From positions 1-17,128 of the forward strand of contig DAVO01000026.1 of NCBI GenBank assembly GCA_002509405.1: a DNA stretch of 17,128 nucleotides. The letters are read 5' to 3'. Each line of letters starts with the position of its first letter. Position 1 is the stretch's first letter. Below, piece after piece: positions 1 through 7,230 of the stretch. Below the pieces are notes generated by a model. The model was not told the origin of the DNA, searched no databases, and was given only the letters and a program-made list of their open reading frames with translations. This DNA comes from Methanomassiliicoccaceae archaeon UBA72 (GTDB lineage: Archaea > Thermoplasmatota > Thermoplasmata > Methanomassiliicoccales > Methanomethylophilaceae). The position numbers and the translations under genes are program-made.

Positions 1-5
1 AAGAA

Positions 6-92
6 TGGTGCAGGGGACGTGATTTGAACACGCGGACCACTAAGGACTAGGCCCTCAACCTAGCGTCGTTGGCCATGCTTGACTACCCCTGC
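6..92 (-). tRNA. tRNA-Leu (anticodon GAG)
   Basis: Read on the minus strand, the 7-bp acceptor stem GCAGGGG/CCCCTGC closes the molecule, followed by discriminator A and a genomically encoded CCA (bases 8-6). The anticodon arm is CTAGG-TTGAGGG-CCTAG, giving anticodon GAG (reads CUC/CUU leucine codons). A long variable arm (about 13 bases after the anticodon stem) fits the class II shape of tRNA-Leu. The T arm has the TTCAAAT loop. No intron is visible. A TATA-like element (117-123, complement TTATTAA) is centred 28 bases upstream of the mature 5' end. Confidence 0.95.
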
Positions 93-116
93 TCCATCCC
101 GAGTAATAAGATTCAG

Positions 117-123
117 TTAATAA
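117..123 (-). promoter_or_regulatory. Candidate TATA box of the tRNA-Leu gene
   Basis: The minus strand reads TTATTAA, centred 28 bases upstream of the mature tRNA 5' end. This is a suitable distance for archaeal TBP/TFB promoters if the primary transcript starts a few bases before the acceptor stem. Assigned by spacing and composition only. Confidence 0.45.
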
Positions 124-138
124 GGTTTACCGTCGAAA

Positions 139-151
139 CTGACCTGGTCAG
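139..151. repeat. Perfect inverted repeat between divergent tRNA-Leu and nfeD
   Basis: CTGACC-T-GGTCAG is a perfect 6-bp inverted repeat with a 1-base centre. It lies between the divergent promoters of the tRNA and the NfeD gene, 35 bases upstream of the nfeD TATA box. It could be an operator or chance; no known regulator motif is recognised. Confidence 0.35.
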
Positions 152-185
152 GGAAAAAATAACGTGATTTTCTTATTAACACATG

Positions 186-193
186 ATTAAATA
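186..193 (+). promoter_or_regulatory. Candidate TATA box of the nfeD-stomatin operon
   Basis: ATTAAATA is centred 25 bases before the ATG at 215. With the usual archaeal TATA-to-start distance of about 25 bases, transcription would begin at or next to the start codon, giving a leaderless mRNA. No Shine-Dalgarno sequence precedes the ATG, which agrees. Confidence 0.5.
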
Positions 194-214
194 ACGAAAA
201 GTGCATGGTGCGGC

Positions 215-664
215 ATGGAACTTGCGATGGCCGTTGCGTTGCTTCTGATAATCATCGGATTGATACTTCTGATAGTGGAGGCCACGATGCCGGGGGTGTT
301 TATGATCATCCCTGCGATCATTTTCATCATCATAGGGGGGCTGGGTCTTTTCGAACCCCAACTACTTTTCACGTGGTACTCGGTCGCATTGGCCATAGTC
401 GTAGCCATTCCAGTCACTCTCTTGACAATATATGCCTACAGATTCCTGGGGAAGCCCGAACCGCCGTCGACGACCATAACCGACACTCTCGTTGGTGAGA
501 AGTGCATCGTCACTGTTGATACCGTGCCGGGGACCCTGAAAGGAAAGGTTCGCATCGGGACGGACACGTGGAGCGCAAATTCGGAGGAGCCCGTCAAAGC
601 TGGCACCAAGGCGAGGGTCATCAAGAGCGAAGGAGTGCACGTTTTCATAGAGCCCGAAGAGTGA
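215..664 (+). CDS. Short NfeD-family membrane protein
   Basis: 149-residue membrane protein of the NfeD family. Three hydrophobic segments (about residues 3-22, 27-46 and 54-76) are followed by a soluble beta-rich C-terminal domain (about 90-147) ending VHVFIEPEE, the OB-fold-like NfeD domain. The N-terminal serine-protease domain of long NfeD proteins is absent, so this is the short form. Short NfeD proteins are typically encoded beside SPFH/stomatin genes and are thought to form membrane-microdomain assemblies with them. Here the stomatin gene starts 44 bases downstream on the same strand, so an operon is likely. The ATG at 215 has no ribosome-binding site but sits 25 bases after a TATA-like element, suggesting leaderless translation. 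The family call is firm; the exact cellular job is not known. Confidence 0.88.
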   Translation: MELAMAVALLLIIIGLILLIVEATMPGVFMIIPAIIFIIIGGLGLFEPQLLFTWYSVALAIVVAIPVTLLTIYAYRFLGKPEPPSTTITDTLVGEKCIVTVDTVPGTLKGKVRIGTDTWSANSEEPVKAGTKARVIKSEGVHVFIEPEE

Positions 665-708
665 GGGTCAGTTCTAAGATATTATGAAATATTGGGAGGA
701 AAAAACAA

Positions 709-1800
709 ATGGACAGCAATACAATTCTGATGACGATCGCCATACTGGTGATTTGCGTCATAGTTCTGATCGTGATAAGCGGGGTGAAGATCGTTCAGCC
801 CTACGAACAGGGCATATACATGAGGCTCGGTAAATTCGTTAGGATACTTAACCAAGGTCTTAACGTTGTTTTTCCGCTTATAAACCAGGTCGTCAAGCTT
901 GACCTGCGCACAGAAGTTCTGGACATCCCCAGGCAGGAGGTCATTACCAAGGACAACTCGCCTGTCAACGTGGACGCCATCATATACATCAAGGTTACCG
1001 ACCCCAAGAAAGCCTATTTCGAAGTGACCCAGTACAAGGTGGCCACCGTAAGCCTGGCACAGACCACGCTAAGGGCCGTAATCGGAGAAATGGAGCTTGA
1101 CCAGATACTTTCCAACAGGGAGACCATAAACCTCCAGCTTAGGGACACCCTTGACGAGAGCACCGACAAGTGGGGCGTAAGGGTAGAAGCCGTCGAGATA
1201 CGCGAAGTTGACCCTGCGGCGAAGGTCAAGGACTCCATGGAGGAGCAGACCTCTGCAGAGAGGAAGAGGCGTGCGGCCATCCTCGAGGCGGACGGGCTCA
1301 AGAGGGCCGCGATCCTCAAGGCCGAGGGAGAGAAGAAATCCCGCATCCTTCAGGCCGAGGGACGCAGGCAGGCCATGGTCCTCGAGGCCGAGGGTACCAG
1401 GGTGGCCACGATACTCGAGGGCCAGGGAGAGGCTCAGAGGCTGCGCATCCTATCTGTGGGCGCGGCGTCCATGGATTCTAAGGCCCTTTCGGTGCTTTCG
1501 ATGGACACGATGGTCAAGGTCGGACAGGGCGAATCATCGAAGATATTCTTCCCCATGGAGGTCACCAGGCTGATGGATGGCATTTCCGAGTATGTCGGAT
1601 CCGCCGCCAAGTCTCCTGACAGAGCAGTATCCACAATAGAGGACATCGAGAAGGCCTTCGGTAACACCGACGACATCCTGGGCAACATCCCCAAGCCAGA
1701 AGACATACAGGCCGAAGCCGAAAGGATCGACGCCATGATGGACAAGGAGCTCAAGGAATCCACCGGAATGGTCGACAAGGACACCAAAGGCAGGATTTGA
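709..1800 (+). CDS. SPFH/stomatin (slipin)-like membrane protein
   Basis: 363 residues. One N-terminal transmembrane segment (about 6-26) precedes the SPFH/band 7 domain (about 27-185), with typical blocks such as VQPYEQGIYMRLGKF, VFPLINQVVKLDLRT and GVRVEAVEIREVDP. Residues 188-242 are five consecutive 11-residue repeats of the form xAxILxAEGxx, predicted to form a long right-handed coiled coil, the oligomerisation part of SPFH proteins. A C-terminal tail of about 60 acidic residues follows a second conserved stretch (FFPMEVTRLMDGISE, 280-294). Stomatins oligomerise on membranes and organise microdomains, often with NfeD, encoded directly upstream. A strong Shine-Dalgarno (GGGAGGA, 694-700) 8 bases before the ATG fixes the start. 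Stomatin/slipin is preferred over HflK/C because of the NfeD partner. Confidence 0.93.
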   Translation: MDSNTILMTIAILVICVIVLIVISGVKIVQPYEQGIYMRLGKFVRILNQGLNVVFPLINQVVKLDLRTEVLDIPRQEVITKDNSPVNVDAIIYIKVTDPKKAYFEVTQYKVATVSLAQTTLRAVIGEMELDQILSNRETINLQLRDTLDESTDKWGVRVEAVEIREVDPAAKVKDSMEEQTSAERKRRAAILEADGLKRAAILKAEGEKKSRILQAEGRRQAMVLEAEGTRVATILEGQGEAQRLRILSVGAASMDSKALSVLSMDTMVKVGQGESSKIFFPMEVTRLMDGISEYVGSAAKSPDRAVSTIEDIEKAFGNTDDILGNIPKPEDIQAEAERIDAMMDKELKESTGMVDKDTKGRI

Positions 1801-1812
1801 AACATTAACGAA

Positions 1813-1831
1813 ACTTTTTACTCTTTTTTAA
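1813..1831 (+). terminator. Oligo-T tract after the stomatin gene
   Basis: Two T runs (five T's then seven T's) lie within 31 bases of the stop codon, before the RNase P RNA promoter. This is the form of an archaeal oligo-T terminator; there is no strong hairpin. Confidence 0.5.
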
Positions 1832-1842
1832 TTTCCGATTAA

Positions 1843-1850
1843 AACATATA
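1843..1850 (+). promoter_or_regulatory. TATA box of the RNase P RNA gene
   Basis: AACATATA is centred 25 bases before the RNA 5' end inferred from the P1 helix (base 1872). Because that end is set by RNA structure and not by a start codon, this spacing calibrates promoters elsewhere in the window. Confidence 0.65.
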
Positions 1851-1871
1851 TCCCTTCCACGATTGACGTGC

Positions 1872-2172
1872 GTCATGAGAGAGAGGGCGGCTGACGGTAG
1901 GACTTCGGTCCAGCTGAGGAAGTTCCCTCCTCCGAGGGCAAGATGAGCAGCGAAATGCTGCGGGGCGAGAGCCTCGGCAAGGGCCCAGAAACGACACAGC
2001 TCCGGTAAAAAGAGTGATCAGAAGACAGTGACGTTCCCGGAGATTTGGTGAAACGGCGACACCTCATCGGAGCAAGCTCATACAGCCGGGATGATTTGCC
2101 CTGGACCGGCGGGTAGGGTGCATTAGTCGAATGCCGCCTGAAACAGAAGGGGGGCTACTACTCTCACATGAC
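1872..2172 (+). ncRNA. rnpB: RNase P RNA (archaeal type)
   Basis: Catalytic RNA of RNase P, which removes the 5' leader from precursor tRNAs. The conserved core is readable: GAGGAAGTTCC (1916-1926), AGAAACGACACAGC (1987-2000), GGAGCAAGCTCATACAGCC (from 2069) and ACAGAAGGGGGGCTA (2143-2157). Bases 1872-1883 (GTCATGAGAGAG) pair with 2161-2172 (CTCTCACATGAC) to form a 12-position P1 helix with one A-A mismatch; this sets both ends. A TATA box lies 25 bases upstream and a T-rich tract follows. Total length about 301 bases, normal for archaea. No protein-coding gene fits this region, and short ORFs here are incidental. Confidence 0.94.
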
Positions 2173-2186
2173 TCTTTTCTATTCTT
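2173..2186 (+). terminator. T-rich terminator of RNase P RNA
   Basis: The pyrimidine-rich TCTTTTCTATTCTT directly follows the P1 helix, consistent with archaeal oligo-T termination. Confidence 0.5.
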
Positions 2187-2195
2187 TGATTAACG

Positions 2196-2202
2196 TTATT
2201 AA
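2196..2202 (+). promoter_or_regulatory. Candidate TATA box of the HAD phosphatase gene
   Basis: TTATTAA is centred 25 bases before the ATG at 2224. It overlaps the 8-bp palindrome TAACGTTA (2191-2198). The spacing predicts a leaderless or nearly leaderless transcript. Confidence 0.45.
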
Positions 2203-2223
2203 CAACGTGGCACATTTAGGTCC

Positions 2224-2901
2224 ATGGCATTGGATCCCCATATCAAGGCTGTCGGTTTTGACATGGACGGCACATTCATGAACACTAGGGTGGACTATCC
2301 CCGACTTCACAACGTCGTAGCTGAGGTCATGGAAGAAGAAGGCATCCCTATAGGAAAACACGACTGGAAGGGGGACGAACGCCTCATGAAGGTGCCGGTG
2401 TACCAATGGATATACGATGCCGGCAGATGGGACGACTCCGAATACATAATCGAAAAGATCAACCGCAAGAGCACCGAGATCGAAAAACAATATTATCTGG
2501 AGGCCTCGCCGTTCCCGCTGGCCGTCGAGACCATGGACGCCCTGAAGAAACAGGACTACAGAGTGGGGATCCTAACGAGGGGTGGCAGAGAATATGCCGA
2601 GTCGGTCCTTGGGATATGGAACATCTATGGCCGTTTCGATGCGGTCGTGTGCAGAGACGATTATCCCTACGGCGAGGCAAAGCCATCCCCTATGGCCATG
2701 AAGCATCTTGCGGAAGAGATGGACGTGGAGCCGAGAGAGGTCCTTTATCTTGGAGATAACCTAGGCGACTGGCACACTGCCAGGGACTCCGGAGCCTCCT
2801 TCATCGGAGTGCTTTCAGGGGGTTGCACCCTGAAAGACTGGGAGAATGCAGGGGTCACCGACGTGATCAGAGGGATCGGTACGCTGCTCGACCGCATATG
2901 A
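2224..2901 (+). CDS. HAD-superfamily hydrolase (phosphoglycolate phosphatase-like)
   Basis: 225-residue HAD phosphatase. Motif I is FDMDGT with nucleophile D13 and acid/base D15; motif II is ILTRGG with T118; K153 is a likely motif III lysine (GEAKPSP); motif IV is LYLGDNLGDW with D178 and D182 as metal ligands. The helical insert between motifs I and II (about 25-95) is the C1 cap that selects substrate. Length and layout match the Gph/PGMB-like subfamily, but sequence alone does not give the substrate. It is monocistronic: it follows the RNase P RNA gene, has its own candidate promoter, and its stop codon abuts the stop of the convergent permease gene. Only a weak AGGT precedes the ATG. Confidence 0.88.
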   Translation: MALDPHIKAVGFDMDGTFMNTRVDYPRLHNVVAEVMEEEGIPIGKHDWKGDERLMKVPVYQWIYDAGRWDDSEYIIEKINRKSTEIEKQYYLEASPFPLAVETMDALKKQDYRVGILTRGGREYAESVLGIWNIYGRFDAVVCRDDYPYGEAKPSPMAMKHLAEEMDVEPREVLYLGDNLGDWHTARDSGASFIGVLSGGCTLKDWENAGVTDVIRGIGTLLDRI

Positions 2902-3768
2902 TCATTCCGCTTTCCCCCGCCCGACCTTTGCCAAAGCTGTTTTTATCGTTATTGCGATGATGAACATCGCTCCCATCGTCACCGATACTGTGGCACCAGG
3001 AGGTATGTCTGCACCTATGGCTATCACGAGGCCGAAGAACGCCATTATCAGGGACAGCACCACGGAGACAACCATCATCTCCTTCAGGCTATCGGTGAAC
3101 ATATTTGACATGGCCGCAGGTATCGTTATCAGAGCTATGACCATAACAATGCCCACCACGTTCAAGGCTACCACACATGTCAGGGCCATCAGTATGTAGA
3201 GGACCATGTTCATCACCGTGATGTTTATACCGCTGAGCTTGGCATGGGTCTCGTCGAAAGTCAGGACCTGCAGATCCCTGAAGAACACGGCGATGATCGC
3301 CAGCGACAGTACCGTTACGATGGCGATGACCATGAGCTCCGAGCTTCCGACCAGAAGTATATCTCCGAAAAGTATGCTCTCGAAAGACCTGGGAGTGACG
3401 ACGGACTTGTCCATGAGGCTCATGAAGATCACTCCGAGCGCCATTCCCACGGACCAGAGTACCCCGATGACCGAATCCTCCCTCATCTTCTTTGAGACCA
3501 TGGGGAGCGCCATTATGACCGCAGAAACCACCGCGAACAAGGCCGCGCCGACCATGGGAGTGAACCACGATACTGCGATCACAGACATCATATAGTATGC
3601 CAGGCCGACGCCTCCAAAGGTGGTGTGGGCTATTCCGCCCGTTACGAACACCGTCCTTTTTACTACGACGAAAGTGCCCACCGCCCCGCATAGCACGCAT
3701 GCTACGGCCGCGACGATGAACATGTTCTGAATCAGAGGCATAGAAAATGCCGCGATCCAATCAACCAT
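2902..3768 (-). CDS. Metal ABC transporter permease (ZnuB/MntB-like)
   Basis: Membrane subunit of a zinc- or manganese-type ABC importer of the ABC-3 family. From MVDWIAAF it is 288 residues with about eight or nine hydrophobic helices. Family-typical stretches include the GGIAHTTFGGVGLAYYM region and the late helix NVVGIVMVIALITIPAA. I place the start at 3768, not at the upstream ATG at 3807. A GGAGGT lies 7 bases before the 3768 ATG inside the end of the ATPase gene, and homologues begin at about this point. The gene overlaps the ATPase stop by 8 bases (translational coupling). Its stop abuts the stop of the convergent HAD gene with no spacer. Zinc and manganese cannot be separated from the sequence. 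Confidence 0.9.
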   Translation of the reverse strand: MVDWIAAFSMPLIQNMFIVAAVACVLCGAVGTFVVVKRTVFVTGGIAHTTFGGVGLAYYMMSVIAVSWFTPMVGAALFAVVSAVIMALPMVSKKMREDSVIGVLWSVGMALGVIFMSLMDKSVVTPRSFESILFGDILLVGSSELMVIAIVTVLSLAIIAVFFRDLQVLTFDETHAKLSGINITVMNMVLYILMALTCVVALNVVGIVMVIALITIPAAMSNMFTDSLKEMMVVSVVLSLIMAFFGLVIAIGADIPPGATVSVTMGAMFIIAITIKTALAKVGRGKAE

Positions 3769-4513
3769 TGTTGTGACCTCCGCAGTCGCAGTGGCCGATA
3801 TGCACAAGCTCGGGAATGCAATGGAATCCCAATGCGATCATTTCCTCGGTTATCTCCGGCGCGTCGTTGACGATGAGCCTGTGGTTCATGCAGGCGACCC
3901 GTTTGACATCGTGGGATATGCTGCTCATATCGTGGGTGATCAGCATTATAGCAATGCCGTCCCTGTTCAACTTCCTTAGTATGTCATAGGTGCAGTCTTT
4001 CATCGAAGGGTCCAGGCTCGCTGTGGGTTCGTCAAGCATGAGTATCTTGGGTTCCGGCGCAAGCGCCCTGGCCAGATACACCCGCTGCCTCTGTCCTCCC
4101 GAAAGCTTGCTTATCCTGCTGTCGGCGAAATCCGAGACCTCGGCATACTCCATTGCCCTCTCGGCCGCCTCCTTCTCTTCCTTGGAATAGAACGGCCTAA
4201 GGCCCTTTTTGCATCTCATTCCCATTAGGACCACTTCTCTGGCACTTATGGGGTACTCGGAGTCCAGATTCTCGTTCTGCGGAACGTAGCCTATACCCGG
4301 GGGCGACCCGGCAGGTTCCTCTCCGAACACCTTCACGGTGCCCCCCATGGGCTTTATAAGTCCCAGGATCGCCCTGAAGAGCGTCGTCTTTCCGCCGCCG
4401 TTGGGTCCGATGACAGCAAGAAAATCTCGGTCCTTCAGTTCCAGGTCGACGTTTCTGAACACCGCCCGGCCGTCATATCCTGCTGTCAGACCCTCGATTT
4501 TTATAGGTATCAA
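3761..4513 (-). CDS. Metal ABC transporter ATPase (ZnuC/MntA-like)
   Basis: 250-residue nucleotide-binding subunit of the importer. Walker A GPNGGGKT (36-43), Q-loop Q79, signature LSGGQRQ (137-143), Walker B KILMLDEP (156-163) and switch H194 are all intact. The C-terminal tail is unusually rich in metal ligands: H231, C232, H238, H241, C242, C244 and H247, which could bind the transported metal and gate activity. The start codon is TTG at 4513, with GGAGG 10 bases upstream at the end of the binding-protein gene; no in-frame ATG fits. The gap to the binding-protein stop is 4 bases and the permease overlaps at the other end, so the three form one operon. Confidence 0.92.
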   Translation of the reverse strand: MIPIKIEGLTAGYDGRAVFRNVDLELKDRDFLAVIGPNGGGKTTLFRAILGLIKPMGGTVKVFGEEPAGSPPGIGYVPQNENLDSEYPISAREVVLMGMRCKKGLRPFYSKEEKEAAERAMEYAEVSDFADSRISKLSGGQRQRVYLARALAPEPKILMLDEPTASLDPSMKDCTYDILRKLNRDGIAIMLITHDMSSISHDVKRVACMNHRLIVNDAPEITEEMIALGFHCIPELVHIGHCDCGGHNNG

Positions 4514-4517
4514 AATT

Positions 4518-5444
4518 TCATGCCTCCGCGTCAGGGATGTTCTCGCCCAATATCACTATGACCTGGCCCAGGTATTCGACCCAGTCATCGGCTAGTACGT
4601 TAATCACTATGATGTTAATATATATTTCCATCTCCCACAGATCCTGTTGGGTCAGGCCTTTTATCTCCTCAGGGTAGGAAAGGAAAACGTTGATCGGATT
4701 GTCCGCCGTCCCTCCCTGCAGCATCGCAATGGAAGTGGGAGTAAGCGTCGACTCGGCTACCTCCATCAGTTCGACTTCGGTAACGCTATCGGGCAGAAGG
4801 TATGCCCATGAAGGGTGCCAGACTATAATATCTGTGGTCGCCTTTCCGGTGAGGTACTCCTGTTCGAGTCCCATCAGCACATCTACTTTGGTCAGGTAGC
4901 TGGCACATCCCGCTTCGAAGACCGAGGCGTTTTCGGGTTCAAGCTCGACCATAATGTCCTTGATGTACACTGCGATAAGTGCCAGTCTCTCAGGTGACGC
5001 CCATATGTGAGGGTCTGTCGCATTTTCGTGACCTCCTTCGCCTCCCTCGTGCTCCTCTCCTTCCAGAAGCGGGTCCATCAGACCTGAATCTATCAGCTCC
5101 TTGCAGCACTCGAATGTGGTCACGCCCTGCTGATCCCTGATGGTAGCGAGATTGACCTCTTCCCATTCCACTCCGGAGCCCACGGCGAAATACGCCACCG
5201 CGTTCCGGGATGCTACTATTCCGGGAGTTATCTCTGTCGCATGGGGGCTTGTATTGGGTGCCAGGAAGGATACGACGGTGTATTCGTACCCGACTATCTC
5301 CCGGACCATTTCCTGTTGCCAGCTCATCGTCGTGTAAATGTATTTCTTATCGTCGCTATCGTCGGTCAGGACGATCACGGCTGCGGATCCGGCCACTGCG
5401 ATAATCGCCACAAGCGATATGGCAATAGCGGCATTTTTCTTCAT
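4518..5444 (-). CDS. Metal-binding substrate protein of ABC importer (ZnuA-like)
   Basis: 308-residue extracytoplasmic binding protein. A single N-terminal hydrophobic segment (about 5-26) with a preceding KK would anchor it in the membrane; no lipobox cysteine is seen. Likely metal ligands are H68 (TSPHATEI), H146 (DPHIW) and H210 (WHPSWAY), the order expected for the cluster A-I ZnuA/TroA family. A loop at 127-140 is rich in His and Glu (LEGEEHEGGEGGHE), as in zinc-binding ZnuA proteins; this tilts the call to zinc. First gene of its operon, with a TATA-like element 26 bases before the ATG and two short inverted repeats in the promoter. The C-terminal lobe is less typical, so specificity stays open. 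Confidence 0.88.
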   Translation of the reverse strand: MKKNAAIAISLVAIIAVAGSAAVIVLTDDSDDKKYIYTTMSWQQEMVREIVGYEYTVVSFLAPNTSPHATEITPGIVASRNAVAYFAVGSGVEWEEVNLATIRDQQGVTTFECCKELIDSGLMDPLLEGEEHEGGEGGHENATDPHIWASPERLALIAVYIKDIMVELEPENASVFEAGCASYLTKVDVLMGLEQEYLTGKATTDIIVWHPSWAYLLPDSVTEVELMEVAESTLTPTSIAMLQGGTADNPINVFLSYPEEIKGLTQQDLWEMEIYINIIVINVLADDWVEYLGQVIVILGENIPDAEA

Positions 5445-5455
5445 GGACCGCTCTA

Positions 5456-5463
5456 GATCGATC
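5456..5463. repeat. Palindrome between TATA box and znuA-like start
   Basis: GATCGATC (with overlapping TCGATCGA at 5458-5465) is a short palindrome between the candidate TATA box and the start codon, where a repressor would block initiation. It may be chance. Confidence 0.3.
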
Positions 5464-5466
5464 GAC

Positions 5467-5473
5467 TATTAAA
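5467..5473 (-). promoter_or_regulatory. Candidate TATA box of the metal importer operon
   Basis: The minus strand reads TTTAATA, centred 26 bases before the ATG at 5444. No good Shine-Dalgarno sequence precedes that ATG, so the transcript is probably leaderless. Confidence 0.5.
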
Positions 5474-5489
5474 GATTAGCTGGAATCTT
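5472..5489. repeat. Inverted repeat at the metal importer promoter
   Basis: AAGATT-AGCTGG-AATCTT has perfect 6-bp arms and a 6-base spacer, abutting the upstream edge of the TATA element. The position suits a metal-responsive repressor or activator, but the motif matches no regulator I recognise. Confidence 0.4.
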
Positions 5490-5524
5490 AATAACATTCG
5501 ATTTTCAACGGCTTGATTGTTAAT

Positions 5525-5529
5525 AAAAA
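5525..5529 (-). terminator. Weak oligo-T tract after the FAD oxidase gene
   Basis: Downstream of the oxidase stop the minus strand reads CCTTTTTATTA, a short T-rich candidate terminator in the 121-base gap before the metal importer promoter. No hairpin is evident. Confidence 0.3.
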
Positions 5530-5565
5530 GGAAAGATGTTGTGGTAAGGAGTTTTTGACCGTTGC

Positions 5566-7173
5566 TCACTGGCTTCCGTCACCTAGTACGCGGAACCTGC
5601 CCTCTTCGACCTCGTGTTCCATGTCGTTGTACCTGAATCTCTTCAGGTTGTCGCTGAACGTCGTGTCGGCGGGCAGGAGTTTCTTGACTCCCTGGATCAT
5701 CTTGCTTCCGAATGCCATGAGCTGCTTGCTCATGTTGATCCCGAACCTGGTCTTTCCGCAGACGAGGTGTCCCGGATTCATGATATCGCGGGGGTCGAGT
5801 GCGGTCTTGAGGTCCCTCATGAAGTCAGCGGTCTCGCCGTCGTGGATGACGTCCATGTTCCAGGCGAAGAACACTCCGAACCCGGTGGTCCTTCCTCCGT
5901 AAAGGGATGCCCTGTCTCCAAGGTAGAAATTGAAAGAGAACGCCGTCATTCCGAGGAGCGACTCGTCATCTTTGAAGTAATAGGGCATGAACAGCGCGGT
6001 GCTGCGGTCCACGATGACTCCGATGACTCCTCCGGGCTCCATCTTCATGACTTCGAATCCCTTGTAGCATTCGTCTACGAACTCTCCCCAGTGTTTGGCT
6101 GGGACTATCACTTCGGCGGGGATCTCTCCGACACCGACCTTCCTGGCCCTGAACTCGTAGCATCTCTCGGACCACTCGTGGTCTGCGATCTCCTTGTCCA
6201 GCTTCTTGCCGCCGAACTCCGCCACTATAGCATCGACTTCGCTCTCCTCGAGGTCGACGAACTTAGGGTCTCCCTGGAGGGCCACAAGCAGAACGTTCTT
6301 GACTTTTGGCGCGTGTATCCCGGCCTTCCTCTGGTTGGCGAAGTGCAAATAGTCCGACCAGGCAATGTGGAGGGGCTTGATGCTGGCATGGGAAATTATC
6401 TTCTGAATGGGCCCGTGGAGGTCCTTCAGGTTCTCGAACTCATATGTGACCGGCCTGATCTCTCCCATGGGGTAGATCCTCATGGTTACCGTGGTGAGCA
6501 CTCCCAGAGTCCCCTCCGCGCCTGCGAAGAACTGGTTGAGGTTGTATCCGGACATATAGGAACCGATTTGGTCGTATCCGGTCTCGATGAGAGTTCCGTC
6601 CGAAAGGACCACCTTCATGTTGAGGATGTTGTCCTTGGAGGACCCGTACTTGTAGCTGCCTGTACCCATTCCGTTGGTCGAGGTCCATGCCCCGATCGTC
6701 CCGGCGGGGAAGCTGGAAGGGTAAGATCCCACTATGAATCCGAGCTTCATGCACTCGTCGAGGACGCCTTTCCATGTGCAGCCTGCCTGGACTTTCACGT
6801 ACATGCCCTCTTTGTTGATTTCGAGGACCTTGTTCATCTTCGAGGACATGTCTATAACGATGCCTCCGTTCGTGGGCATGCATCCGCCGAGTCCCCAGGT
6901 CGCATTTCCTCTGGGGATGATGGGTATGCCGTCCCTGTATGCGAGGGCTACCACTTTGGCCACCTGCTCGTCGGTCTCCGGCCTTACGACCACGTCGGGC
7001 AGATTCTTGAACGCCACACCCGACTCCTTCGGGAGGGGGGCCATGTCGTGGCTGTATAGGATCTTGTCCATGTCGCCCGTGTTGATGTTGTCTTTGCCTA
7101 CGATACCTTCGAGTTTGGCGATCGTTTCGGGCGTCACTTTACGAGTTAGAATCACTTCACTGTTTGCCTTCAT
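5566..7173 (-). CDS. FAD-linked oxidase/dehydrogenase, GlcD/D-lactate dehydrogenase-like
   Basis: 535-residue flavoprotein of the VAO/PCMH fold. The FAD-binding domain spans about 58-232: VVRPETDEQVAKVV (62-75), the phosphate-binding loop PRGNATWGLGG (87-97), GTIGAW (158-163) and FFAGAEGTLGVLT (215-227). A substrate/cap domain follows (about 240-525), with the late family block IMNPGHLV. Members oxidise 2-hydroxy acids such as D-lactate or glycolate and pass electrons to an Fe-S partner, or belong to alkylglycerone-phosphate synthase-like branches. No partner (GlcF or HdrD-like Fe-S protein) is encoded in the window, so the acceptor is unknown. GGAGGG lies 5-6 bases before the ATG. The gene starts 58 bases after the DUF123 stop on the same strand; a TTATAAT-like element there could be its own promoter. 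Confidence 0.85.
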   Translation of the reverse strand: MKANSEVILTRKVTPETIAKLEGIVGKDNINTGDMDKILYSHDMAPLPKESGVAFKNLPDVVVRPETDEQVAKVVALAYRDGIPIIPRGNATWGLGGCMPTNGGIVIDMSSKMNKVLEINKEGMYVKVQAGCTWKGVLDECMKLGFIVGSYPSSFPAGTIGAWTSTNGMGTGSYKYGSSKDNILNMKVVLSDGTLIETGYDQIGSYMSGYNLNQFFAGAEGTLGVLTTVTMRIYPMGEIRPVTYEFENLKDLHGPIQKIISHASIKPLHIAWSDYLHFANQRKAGIHAPKVKNVLLVALQGDPKFVDLEESEVDAIVAEFGGKKLDKEIADHEWSERCYEFRARKVGVGEIPAEVIVPAKHWGEFVDECYKGFEVMKMEPGGVIGVIVDRSTALFMPYYFKDDESLLGMTAFSFNFYLGDRASLYGGRTTGFGVFFAWNMDVIHDGETADFMRDLKTALDPRDIMNPGHLVCGKTRFGINMSKQLMAFGSKMIQGVKKLLPADTTFSDNLKRFRYNDMEHEVEEGRFRVLGDGSQ

Positions 7174-7230
7174 TTGTTCCCTCCACTTTATAGTGTGCGG
7201 ATTGATTATAGAGTCGAAAGAGCCTGATAC

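Noticed and set aside
1873..2067. Minus-strand ORF of 64 codons
   Set aside because: It lies within the RNase P RNA, whose conserved core and P1 helix explain the region.
3769..3807. Longer permease start at 3807 (13 extra residues)
   Set aside because: The extra residues come from the His/Cys tail of the ATPase in another frame. The ATG at 3768 has GGAGGT at ideal spacing and begins the first membrane helix region.
5614..7059. 481-codon open frame on the plus strand
   Set aside because: It lies entirely antisense to the GlcD-like oxidase, whose motifs are clear. Its translation is a run of His/Val/Glu/Asp with no domain, as expected from a mirrored high-GC codon bias.
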